DNA of 13,620 bases from an uncultured Clostridia bacterium. GTDB taxonomy: Bacteria > Bacillota > Clostridia > Oscillospirales > Ruminococcaceae. The position numbers and the translations under genes were made by a program. The stretch lies in assembly GCA_946613705.1 (NCBI GenBank), contig CAMOFU010000034.1, forward strand, positions 1 through 13,620, written 5' to 3'. Below the pieces are notes generated by a model that was not told the DNA's origin, searched no databases, and worked only from the letters and a program-made list of their open reading frames with translations. Positions 1 through 7,513 of the stretch are shown here, in pieces (position 1 is the first letter of the stretch; the number at the start of each line of letters is the position of its first letter).

Positions 1-711
1 TCTCGGGTAGCAGTTGCGAAAGAACGGCTCGCCCTTTTCGAGCAGCCTGATGCAAACCGCGAGGGCAGTCACCAGCTCACTTGCCGTGAAGCCCGCCACT
101 ACTCCCGAAACGCCCTTTTCCTCGCAGAGCTTTATGCAGGCGGCATTGCCCGTGATCGCGTTGACATGACCCGGATAGAGGAACGCATCTGCGCTGCCGA
201 CAAGAGCGTTATAGGCATTGGGCATGGTTTTGTTGGCCGTGAGTATCGAGAAGTTTTTAAGTCCCAGCTCCCGCGCCTGCTTTACAGCAAGGCAAGCCGA
301 GGGCGTGGTCGTCTCGAAGCCGACGGCAAGGAACACCACCTGCTCCTCGGGGGAAGCCTTTGCCAGCTCCACCGCATCGAGCGGCGAATACACGGGACGT
401 ATCCTTGCGCCCCCCGCACGCGCACCCGCAAGGCTCATCTCCGTTCCCGGGACCTTTATGAGATCGCCGAAGGTACAGACGGTGCAGCCCTTTTCAAGTG
501 CCAGCCAGCAGGCCTCGTCGATAAACCCCACCGCCGTAACGCAGACGGGGCATCCCGGGCCCGAGATGATGTCGATATTCCCGGGGACGAGCTTTCTTAT
601 GCCCAGACGGAATATCTCGTGAGTATGGGTGCCGCAGACCTCCATTATCCGCAGCGGTCTGCCGCTGTAGCCCGTAATGATATCACGGGCCTGTTGCATT
701 TTTTCGTTCAT
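1..711 (-). CDS. hypD: HypD, Fe(CN)2CO scaffold/maturation protein (C-terminus cut by window edge)
   Basis: HypD is a [4Fe-4S] protein that, with HypC, holds the iron atom while its CN and CO ligands are attached during [NiFe]-hydrogenase maturation in the cytoplasm. I translated 237 codons from ATG 711; the reading frame runs off the left edge. Visible signatures are the CGTHTHE motif (Cys26), GPGCPVC (Cys54, Cys57), GFETTTP in the middle and PGHVNAITG further on. The start overlaps the hypC stop (ATGA), with GGAG upstream, so it is translationally coupled to hypC. One oddity is that the segment which usually reads GFEP followed by an acidic residue reads GFTASEL here, and the protein has several extra cysteines. 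Family assignment is secure; whether it serves a [NiFe] enzyme is not shown. Confidence 0.96.
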   Translation of the reverse strand, partial: MNEKMQQARDIITGYSGRPLRIMEVCGTHTHEIFRLGIRKLVPGNIDIISGPGCPVCVTAVGFIDEACWLALEKGCTVCTFGDLIKVPGTEMSLAGARAGGARIRPVYSPLDAVELAKASPEEQVVFLAVGFETTTPSACLAVKQARELGLKNFSILTANKTMPNAYNALVGSADAFLYPGHVNAITGNAACIKLCEEKGVSGVVAGFTASELVTALAVCIRLLEKGEPFFRNCYPR

Positions 712-917
712 ATCAGATTCTCCATCACATCTAATGCTTCTTCCTCATCGGACTCGGTGATCTTGGCTATGGCAACACCCGCGTGTACCATAACATAATC
801 GCCCGGTTCAAGATCCTCCATAACGCCCGCGCTGATCTCTCTGCGGGCACCGCCCGCGTCGATCAGGGCGGTATCGTCCTTAACACTTACGACTCTTGCA
901 GATAATCCAACACACAT
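708..917 (-). CDS. hypC: HypC/HupF-family hydrogenase maturation chaperone
   Basis: This 69-aa protein is of the HypC family, whose N-terminal Cys (Cys2 after Met removal) carries the Fe(CN)2CO unit with HypD and delivers it to the target hydrogenase. The N-terminus MCVG fits the family signature, a VHAG motif supplies the conserved His, and the C-terminal helix is short and acidic. The ribosome site GAAAGGAAG lies just upstream of ATG 917. The gene starts 2 nt after the hypF stop and overlaps hypD by 4 nt. It is slightly shorter than E. coli HypC (about 90 aa) but within the family range. Confidence 0.96.
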   Translation of the reverse strand: MCVGLSARVVSVKDDTALIDAGGARREISAGVMEDLEPGDYVMVHAGVAIAKITESDEEEALDVMENLI

Positions 918-919
918 AT

Positions 920-3265
920 TTATCTTCCTTTCATATCTGTTCGGCAGTCCTGTTTATCATCGGCTGCCGAGCTGTTCTTAACAGCCCATGCTGCCTGCCC
1001 GAGAGCGATGCCGCCGTCGTTGGGCGGGACAAGGCTGTGGACAAGCACAGTGAAGCCGTTTGCTTCAAGTTCATTTACAGTCATGCGGGTGAGCAGTCGG
1101 TTCTGGAACACCCCGCCGCTGAGTGCAGCGGTATCCGTGCCGTATCTGCGGCGGACGGCTTTGCAGCCTTCAACTATGAGCTGCATGACCGACTTATGGA
1201 AGAGGTAAGCGAGCTCTCCCCTGTCGGTGCCTGCGAGGGACCTTTCCGCTATTGCGGCGGCAAGCGACGTGGTATCGAGCAGGCAGCCGTCATCGGTATC
1301 CCCGACGATGCAGGGCAGATAGTTCCCGATATCGCCGCGGGTCTGCTCATACACCTCGGCATGATACATCAGTGCAGCAGAAGCCTCGCCCTCGAATGTA
1401 GAAGCTCTTCTGATGCCGAGTATTGCCGAGACTGCATCGAACACGCGCCCCATGCTCGTTGACTTCACGGCATTCAGCCCCTTATCCGCCATTGCGGAAA
1501 GCAGCTTGAACGACTTCTCATCGCAAAGCCCGAGACTGCGGCAAAGCTGTTCTGCGTCATCTCGGCTGTCTCTGAGAAGCAGCACCGCGATGCGCCAGCC
1601 CTCCTTTGCAGAGAGGTCTCCGCCCACCTGAATGAACGGTCTGATATGGCCTGCACGCTCATACCCTGCCCAGTCGGAGAGCAGCAGCTCACCGCCCCAG
1701 ACCGTACCGTCATCGCCGTAGCCCGTGCCGTCAAAGCTTACCCCGATGACTCTGCCGTCATGATCGTTCTCTGCCATGCAAGACAGGATATGCGCATAAT
1801 GGTGCTGTATGCCGACAGCCCGGATGCCGTGCCTGCGGGCATGATCCTCTGCAAAGGTGACGGAATTATACAGCGGGTGCTTATCGCAGACGACTGTCTG
1901 CGGCTCACACTCCAGCATATCGAGCATTCGGTCGAGCGATTCGCCGAGAGCCTTCACAGTTCTGATATCGGCCATATCCCCGATATAGGGCGACGGATAG
2001 AGCATACCGTTCCTTGCGGCACAGAAGCTGTTTTTGAGCTCTCCGCCGATGCCGACCGCCTGAACGCTCCTGCTTCCCGAGAGCATGAACGGCAGCGGTG
2101 CGAAGCCGCGCGAACGGCGTATCATATAGGGTCTGCCGCCGAGCCAGTCAACGACGCTGTCATCTGCGCGGATAAGGATACGCCTGTTATGCGAGAGGAT
2201 CACATCGCAGAAGGAGCCTATCTCCCTGACTGCGCTCTCATCGTCGCGGCAGATCGGTGCGCCGCGGGCATTGCCGCTGGTCATGACAAGGCAGTCGGTC
2301 ATCTGCACGCCGTCGGGAAGATCGAACAGCAGCATCTGTACAGGCGCATACGGAAGCATCACGCCTACGGTGAGATTGTCGGGAGCTATCCTCCCGCTCA
2401 GCGACTGCTGTTCTTTTTTTTGCAGCAGCATTATCGGCTTCTGCCAGCCTGTGAGGTACTCCTCCTGTCCCTCTGCAATATAACACTCGCGCCGCACTGT
2501 ATCCATATCCCGCATCATTACTGCGAACGGCTTCATCGGGCGGTGCTTCAGCTTTCTCAGGCGCTCGACTGCTTCGGTGTTCTTTGCATCACAGCAGAGA
2601 TGGAAGCCGCCTATCCCCTTTACTGCCGCTATCCCGCCGCTCATTATCAGTCTGCGCACCTCGGTCACAGCCTCACTGCCGCGGGTGTTCTCTCCTATTA
2701 TATACACCTCGGGGCCGCATTTGTTGCAGCAGACGGGCTGAGCGTCAAAGCGGCGCGTTTCGGGCGAGTAGTACTCGCCCAAACAGTCCCCGCACATCGG
2801 AAAGTCCTTCATGCTGGTGCGCTCGCGGTCATAGGGCATAGATTCAAGTATCGTCAGTCTCGGTCCGCACTGAGTGCAGTTGATGAACGGGTGCAGATAG
2901 CGCCTGTTGTTCTTATCGAACAGCTCGCGCTTGCAGCTGTCACAGGTAGCGATATCGGGCGAGATAAAGATATCGCCGTACTCCTTCTCGCTCTCGACGA
3001 TCTCAAACCCCCTAAACGCTCCGACCTCTTCCCTGATATCGAGCTCATCGAGTCCGAGGATCACGGCTCTGTCGGGCGGACGGTGCCGCACCTCGTCCTC
3101 GAAACGGTCTATCGCCTCTCTGCTGCCCTGCGCTATGATCTCAACATAGGAGCCCTTGTTGGCAACGGTACCGCGAATACCGTACTTTTCTGCGGCAACG
3201 GCAGTGAACGGCCTGAAGCCCACTCCCTGCACTATGCCGTAAACGTGTATATTTACAGTTATCAT
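920..3265 (-). CDS. hypF: HypF carbamoyltransferase (cyanide-ligand synthesis)
   Basis: HypF uses carbamoyl phosphate and ATP to carbamoylate the C-terminal Cys of HypE, the first step of cyanide ligand synthesis. The 781-aa length is normal. Domains in order are: an acylphosphatase domain (residues 1-90, VQGVGFRPF at 12-20); two zinc fingers with four CX2C pairs (Cys108/111, 130/133, 158/161, 180/183); a YrdC-like domain (about 195-390, KGIGGFHL at 216-223, SGN at 330-332); and a Kae1-like carbamoyltransferase domain with HHYAH at 488-492, FDGTGYG at 511-517 and SGGVFQN at 716-722. All key motifs are intact. It starts 7 nt after the last nitrogenase-like gene and ends 2 nt before hypC. Its partner hypE is not in the window and may lie beyond hypD. 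Confidence 0.98.
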   Translation of the reverse strand: MITVNIHVYGIVQGVGFRPFTAVAAEKYGIRGTVANKGSYVEIIAQGSREAIDRFEDEVRHRPPDRAVILGLDELDIREEVGAFRGFEIVESEKEYGDIFISPDIATCDSCKRELFDKNNRRYLHPFINCTQCGPRLTILESMPYDRERTSMKDFPMCGDCLGEYYSPETRRFDAQPVCCNKCGPEVYIIGENTRGSEAVTEVRRLIMSGGIAAVKGIGGFHLCCDAKNTEAVERLRKLKHRPMKPFAVMMRDMDTVRRECYIAEGQEEYLTGWQKPIMLLQKKEQQSLSGRIAPDNLTVGVMLPYAPVQMLLFDLPDGVQMTDCLVMTSGNARGAPICRDDESAVREIGSFCDVILSHNRRILIRADDSVVDWLGGRPYMIRRSRGFAPLPFMLSGSRSVQAVGIGGELKNSFCAARNGMLYPSPYIGDMADIRTVKALGESLDRMLDMLECEPQTVVCDKHPLYNSVTFAEDHARRHGIRAVGIQHHYAHILSCMAENDHDGRVIGVSFDGTGYGDDGTVWGGELLLSDWAGYERAGHIRPFIQVGGDLSAKEGWRIAVLLLRDSRDDAEQLCRSLGLCDEKSFKLLSAMADKGLNAVKSTSMGRVFDAVSAILGIRRASTFEGEASAALMYHAEVYEQTRGDIGNYLPCIVGDTDDGCLLDTTSLAAAIAERSLAGTDRGELAYLFHKSVMQLIVEGCKAVRRRYGTDTAALSGGVFQNRLLTRMTVNELEANGFTVLVHSLVPPNDGGIALGQAAWAVKNSSAADDKQDCRTDMKGR

Positions 3266-3272
3266 ATCAGCC

Positions 3273-4310
3273 TCAGTCCTGCCTGTTCAGCCTGCCGCTC
3301 ACTGCAAAATGCGGCAGATCTATCCATTCTCCCGCGAAGCTGCCCGCTGCGCGCCTGAAAAACGTATCGGCGATCACCGCATCAAAGCCATGTCCGATCA
3401 GCTCGGCGAGATCTTCCTCTCCCTTGATGTGTACATCGCCCTCGCGGGTCAGGCTGCCGATCATTCCGAACCAGCTCGCGCAGGTGACCTCATTGCCGTT
3501 CTCCTCCAGTGCCTTCCTCAGCTCATTCGCGGCAGCCTGCTGATGTATCACCAGCACTCTCCTGCCGCTTATACCGCTGATGATGTCACTGCCGAACAGC
3601 CCGATCGGATAGCGCACCTCATACGGTGTTCCGAAGCGCTCCGACAGAAGCCTCGCAGCCTTTATGCCCGAGGGAGATATCACGACAAGCCGTTCGCACT
3701 CGCTCGCCCGCTCTATCGCTTCGAGCCCCGAATCCAGCCCGAAGCAGACCGCCTCATCGCTGCCGTACCCGAGCCCGCTTATTATCCTGCCGCTCTCGGT
3801 CTCACCCGTGTTGAGCGGAGTTGCGCCGATCACACCTACCCTGCCGCTCCTGACAGGCAGCTTGCTTACGGCGAACCGCTCAAACACCCGATAATATGCC
3901 ATTTCCTCACCGTGGTCGTAAAGGCGCGTCCCGTCGGTGTTCAGTGCTATGCACGGCAGACCTGTCTTGCGCTCGCTCATGCGCTCGAGCGCCCTCATGT
4001 CGGTGGCGATCACAGCAGGTACGGGTGTGCCGACTATCGAAGTGAACCGCGCGTCCACCTGCTCGGTGATCTTCGCAAGCTTCTTTACGAGCAGCTCGTC
4101 ACGCCCGAGTATAGCGTCCATGTCTCTCAGCCCGGCCGAAAACAGCGCCGAACGCTTCGTGAACCACCTCGGCTCGTCAAAGCCGCAGACGTTTCCCGCG
4201 CAGCCGCCCGCATCGCAGATGACGGTTATCCCGCCCAGCTCATACAGCACCGAGCAGGCACCCGAATCGTCGGGAGCAAGCGGAGAGATGTGCTTCAAAA
4301 GCTTCTTCAT
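3273..4310 (-). CDS. Nitrogenase component-1-like protein, short subunit of module 2
   Basis: This 345-aa protein belongs to the nitrogenase component 1 superfamily (NifD/NifK/BchN/BchB-like), though it is much shorter than NifK. Residues 1-104 align without a gap to the short subunit of module 1: both have SGxCSxLYE (Cys19), a Gly-Cys at 36-37, DEPRW (45-49), MDAI (64-67), and SGR near the C-terminus after LPH. Cys19 and Cys37 fall where the P-cluster-type ligands of the superfamily lie. The third Cys of the sister protein (Cys93) is Val93 here, and extra Cys32 and Cys42 flank Cys37. The ATG overlaps the stop of the gene before it (ATGA), and a purine-rich GAGAGGGGGAG ribosome site precedes it. 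The partner is presumably the product of the preceding gene. Substrate unknown. Confidence 0.88.
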   Translation of the reverse strand: MKKLLKHISPLAPDDSGACSVLYELGGITVICDAGGCAGNVCGFDEPRWFTKRSALFSAGLRDMDAILGRDELLVKKLAKITEQVDARFTSIVGTPVPAVIATDMRALERMSERKTGLPCIALNTDGTRLYDHGEEMAYYRVFERFAVSKLPVRSGRVGVIGATPLNTGETESGRIISGLGYGSDEAVCFGLDSGLEAIERASECERLVVISPSGIKAARLLSERFGTPYEVRYPIGLFGSDIISGISGRRVLVIHQQAAANELRKALEENGNEVTCASWFGMIGSLTREGDVHIKGEEDLAELIGHGFDAVIADTFFRRAAGSFAGEWIDLPHFAVSGRLNRQD

Positions 4311-5602
4311 TTTCCGCTCCCCCTCTCGTCTATCGCTCTGTCAAGCCCCGCAAAAAGCATCTCTACCCCGCGGTAGCCGAAGGGCTGTGCCTCGCCGTTG
4401 AATCCAAGCCCCGCCTTGTCTCCGTGATAGTAGCAGGCATCGGCTCCGATCACTGCATCGACCTCGGGCGACGGCTGATAATTCATCATCGTAGGCGAAA
4501 GGTTTGAATATATCCTTGTCTCGGGTGAGAGCTGCGCGAGCTTCTTCACGAACACAAAGTTGCGCTCGCCCACCGTTCCGTAGATCTCCGCCACCCTGAA
4601 TCCGTACTCGCACAGCGCCAGTGAAAGCTCAAAGCTGTCTGCATTAAGGCTCTCGCCCACCGCAAAGGTGAGTGCGCCGTGCCTGCTCCTGAAATCCGCG
4701 ACTGTCCTTTCCGCTTCGGCGCGGTACCGAGAATCGTCAAGCTCCGCTCCGATAGCCTGCCCGAGCAGACGATACTGATTGGCGATCTTGTCGAGCCTGT
4801 ACATTCTCGTCAGCTCGATGAAAGGTATCCCCAGCCGCTCCTGCATATCCTGCGCTGCGGCTCTCGCCTCCGAGTTGAGCACGATGCTGAAATTCGCCTT
4901 CGACAGATCCATGTATTCCTCAAAGGTGGTGCATCTGCCGATCTCACCGATCTGCTTTATTCCCGCAGACCGCAGCAGCGGGTATATCTCGCAGCCGTCG
5001 TCCAGTGCCGAGAAGAATCCGAGCAGATCGCAGACGTTTGGATACCTCTTCTGCTTATCGAGCAGCGAGTAGACCGACTTGCGAACCAGTCCCATCGGCG
5101 GCAGACGCTTTTCTCTCGTCAGCGCATACATATACGCGGGCGCAGCCTTTACACCCGTGCGGTCGTAACAGGCGCGGCACACTCTCTCCATATCTGTACC
5201 GAGCAGCGCATCAACACAGGTAACGCACAGCATTATCACAGAGGGCTTCTTATCAAGCTCCCCGAGCAGCTCCTCACAGGCCTGCGGTATCTTGCTGATG
5301 TATCTGCCCGTTACGATGTCGGTATCATCGAGCATCAGATAAAAGAACCTGTCGCTGTAGCCCAGCTCATTGAGCAGCTGCGTGTTCCTGCCGCAGCACC
5401 CCGGGGCGATCAGCAGCATGACCGAATCGGGTATCACAAGCCCCGCACGCTTCACCCCGAAGCCCTTTGCACCCGGGGAATTGAAGTCCAGCGTTGCGGG
5501 CGAGGAATAGATCATGTGCCTTGCCGAGTTCAGCTCCTCGGGCAGATCGTCCGCGCTGCGGGCAGCAAGCTCAGCCGCTGTAATGTAAAATGCATCAGTC
5601 AT
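4307..5602 (-). CDS. Nitrogenase component-1-like protein, long subunit of module 2
   Basis: A 431-aa component-1-type protein. I chose ATG 5602 (MTDAFYI), which overlaps the NifH-like stop by 8 nt and follows GATGAGGAT; the reading frame is open further upstream but that part only overlaps the NifH-like gene. Candidate cluster ligands are Cys69 (PGCCGRN, the site of NifD Cys88) and Cys129 (CVTCVD, the site of NifD Cys154); Cys70 and Cys126 lie beside them. The position of the first P-cluster Cys reads DFNSPG, with no Cys. The stretch matching NifD Cys275, the FeMo-cofactor ligand, has no Cys either. The C-terminal part (GFNGEAQPFGYRG) resembles the end of NifD/NifE-type subunits. It likely forms a hetero-oligomer with the short subunit encoded next. 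Function unknown; a role as nitrogenase is unlikely. Confidence 0.88.
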   Translation of the reverse strand: MTDAFYITAAELAARSADDLPEELNSARHMIYSSPATLDFNSPGAKGFGVKRAGLVIPDSVMLLIAPGCCGRNTQLLNELGYSDRFFYLMLDDTDIVTGRYISKIPQACEELLGELDKKPSVIMLCVTCVDALLGTDMERVCRACYDRTGVKAAPAYMYALTREKRLPPMGLVRKSVYSLLDKQKRYPNVCDLLGFFSALDDGCEIYPLLRSAGIKQIGEIGRCTTFEEYMDLSKANFSIVLNSEARAAAQDMQERLGIPFIELTRMYRLDKIANQYRLLGQAIGAELDDSRYRAEAERTVADFRSRHGALTFAVGESLNADSFELSLALCEYGFRVAEIYGTVGERNFVFVKKLAQLSPETRIYSNLSPTMMNYQPSPEVDAVIGADACYYHGDKAGLGFNGEAQPFGYRGVEMLFAGLDRAIDERGSGK

Positions 5603-6359
5603 CGTTGTTATCCTCATCAATAAGAAGCTGCGCCAGCTGCATGAAGCGCTTTGAGGTCTCGCACGCGGGGTCGCCCTCAACGCAGGTCATTCCCATGTCC
5701 TCATATCTGATTATCTCTTCCGAACGCGGGATATCGGCGGTTATCTCCAGCCCTGCACCGTCAGCAAAGGCACGCACCTTTTCCTCTTCGTTCTCAACGT
5801 TTCGGCGGTTCATTATGATGCCGCGCACCTTGGCATAGCTGCGGTCCTCGAAGTTCTTCACCGCGCTGTTGATGTTGCCTGCGGCATAGAGCGCCATTTT
5901 CTCGCCCGAGGTCACTATCAGCACCTTCTCGGCATAGCCCTCTCTTATCGGCGCGGCAAATCCGCCGCACACAACGTCGCCCAGCACATCGTAAAGCACG
6001 GCATCGGGCTTTATCCTCTCAAACAGCTCGAGCTGCTCGAGGAGGCTGAACGTTGTGATGATGCCGCGTCCCGCGCAGCCGAGCCCAGGGGTGGGGCCGC
6101 CCGTCTCTATACAGACAACACCTCCGAAGCCCGTCTTTGTTATCTGCTCTATCCTGTCGGGCTCCTCATCGTGTATGCGCATATAGTCCATCACGGGGAT
6201 CACAGGGTCGCCGTGCAGCAGATTGACTGTCGAATCCGCCTTCGGGTCGCAGCCGATCTGTATCACCTTTTTTCCAAGCCTTGCAAGCGCAGCCGAAAGA
6301 TTGGAGGTGCAGGTCGATTTGCCTATGCCGCCCTTGCCGTATATAGCTAACTTTATCAT
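5595..6359 (-). CDS. NifH/BchL-like ATPase (iron protein) of module 2
   Basis: A 254-aa homodimeric ATP-dependent electron donor of the NifH/BchL/CfbC family, expected to reduce the component-1-like proteins encoded next to it. Visible elements: P-loop GKGGIGKST at 8-16, DPKADST at 38-44, GLGCAGRGI with cluster ligand Cys95 and Arg98 (equivalent of the ADP-ribosylated Arg of NifH), and DVLGDVVCGGF with ligand Cys131. All nucleotide and [4Fe-4S] residues are intact. It is somewhat shorter than nitrogenase NifH (about 270-295 aa), as usual for nitrogenase-like groups. Its ATG overlaps the preceding stop by 4 nt behind AAGGAG, and its stop overlaps the next gene by 8 nt. It is closely related to the iron protein of module 1, which points to module duplication. 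Confidence 0.95.
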   Translation of the reverse strand: MIKLAIYGKGGIGKSTCTSNLSAALARLGKKVIQIGCDPKADSTVNLLHGDPVIPVMDYMRIHDEEPDRIEQITKTGFGGVVCIETGGPTPGLGCAGRGIITTFSLLEQLELFERIKPDAVLYDVLGDVVCGGFAAPIREGYAEKVLIVTSGEKMALYAAGNINSAVKNFEDRSYAKVRGIIMNRRNVENEEEKVRAFADGAGLEITADIPRSEEIIRYEDMGMTCVEGDPACETSKRFMQLAQLLIDEDNNDD

Positions 6360-7504
6360 CTGAAATACTCCTTGATATCTGTATTGATAAGATCGGGTAT
6401 GCTGCGCTGAAAGCTCCTGCCCGAGAATGCAAGATGCGGCAGCCCGATGTGCCTTGCCCCCTCGGGTACGATGTACCTGTAGAGCGGGTCTGCGATCACG
6501 GTGCGGGGGTGCATTTCAAGAGCATACCGCTCGATATCCTCCTCGGCGAATATCCGCTCGCCGCCCGTGTGGGCAAGAAATCTATCATCGCACGGCAGCG
6601 GGCAGAGCAGGTGTGCGCGGATGCCCATATCCTCATACAGTGCCGCGCAGACCGATGCCGAATACACCGCCTCGCCGATAACAAGCGTGTCTGCATCGCT
6701 CTCCGAGAGCAGGCCGTCCGCAAGTGCGCCGCCGACCGCAGGCTCGGCTGCCGCCCTCAGCTGCTCTGCAAGCTTCGCGGAAAAGCCCCTGCCGATCGGC
6801 ACTCCGAAAACATAGGGCATACCGAGATACTTTCGCAGATACTCCGCTGCCGCCGCTCCCGTTTGTGAGACTACAAGGTTCACCCTTGCCGAGGTCATCT
6901 GCTTCACGTCATCAAGGACCGAGCCCATGCCTAAATTGCAGACAAGCTCCATGCCGTTTTCCGTGAGCCAGCGTCTGACAGACCTCTCTGCGCCGAGCGG
7001 AAAGTCGAGAGGTGTCATGCCGAGGATATTCACGCCTGTGCCCTCCCGCTTGGGAACGGGGTGTGCATACTCCCTTACGAGCGCTTCAAATGCCTGTGCC
7101 GCACCGCTGATATAAGAGACTGTGCCGTTGGTGTTCAGCCCGAAGGTCGGGATACCCGTCTGTCCTCTTATCTCGGCGGCGATCGCAGCAAAGTCCACCC
7201 CCGTCATCATCGGCATCGGCGAGCCGCAGAGTGCGATGAACTCGGGGTGAAGATCATGGGCGGCGGAAACACAGTCATTAACAAGCTTTTCGTCATTGCC
7301 CATGATAGCGTCCATTTCCGTAAGCGCCGAAATGAACATCATCGAGCGCCTGTCATACCAGCGCGGCTCGTCATGCGTCGTGTAGGTCGAGTTGCAGCCC
7401 GAGGCATCGTGGATAACGGTCATGCCGCCGAACTCGTAGAGTGCCGAACAGACTCCCGAGGTGTCCGCCGTGTACATCGGCAGTATCCTGCTTACATTTT
7501 TCAT
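6356..7504 (-). CDS. Nitrogenase component-1-like protein, short subunit of module 1
   Basis: A 382-aa component-1-type protein. The N-terminal region carries three Cys in the spacing of the superfamily cluster ligands: Cys19 (SGVCSALYE), Cys37 (DASGCNS) and Cys93 (LCGSPMP). This resembles NifK/NifE/BchN-type subunits, where such Cys bind a P-cluster or a simple [4Fe-4S] cluster. DEPRW (45-49) and MDAIMG (64-69) are shared with the short subunit of module 2. The C-terminus ends with LPHLAFSGR-type sequence found in both copies. It starts 9 nt after the long subunit stop; its ribosome site AGGAGGGG overlaps that TAG stop. Shorter than NifK. Reaction unknown; by family it should be an ATP-dependent two-electron reductase subunit working with the adjacent iron protein. 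Confidence 0.9.
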   Translation of the reverse strand: MKNVSRILPMYTADTSGVCSALYEFGGMTVIHDASGCNSTYTTHDEPRWYDRRSMMFISALTEMDAIMGNDEKLVNDCVSAAHDLHPEFIALCGSPMPMMTGVDFAAIAAEIRGQTGIPTFGLNTNGTVSYISGAAQAFEALVREYAHPVPKREGTGVNILGMTPLDFPLGAERSVRRWLTENGMELVCNLGMGSVLDDVKQMTSARVNLVVSQTGAAAAEYLRKYLGMPYVFGVPIGRGFSAKLAEQLRAAAEPAVGGALADGLLSESDADTLVIGEAVYSASVCAALYEDMGIRAHLLCPLPCDDRFLAHTGGERIFAEEDIERYALEMHPRTVIADPLYRYIVPEGARHIGLPHLAFSGRSFQRSIPDLINTDIKEYFR

Positions 7505-7513
7505 AAGCCCCTC

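Noticed and set aside
1646..3358. Long plus-strand open frame (570 codons) opposite hypF
   Set aside because: It lies antisense to a complete HypF with all domain motifs, has no recognisable protein features and no ribosome site; it is a by-product of GC-rich codon use.
3309..5623. Plus-strand open frames of 355 and 314 codons opposite module 2
   Set aside because: Antisense shadows of the component-1-like genes, low-complexity composition and no family signature.
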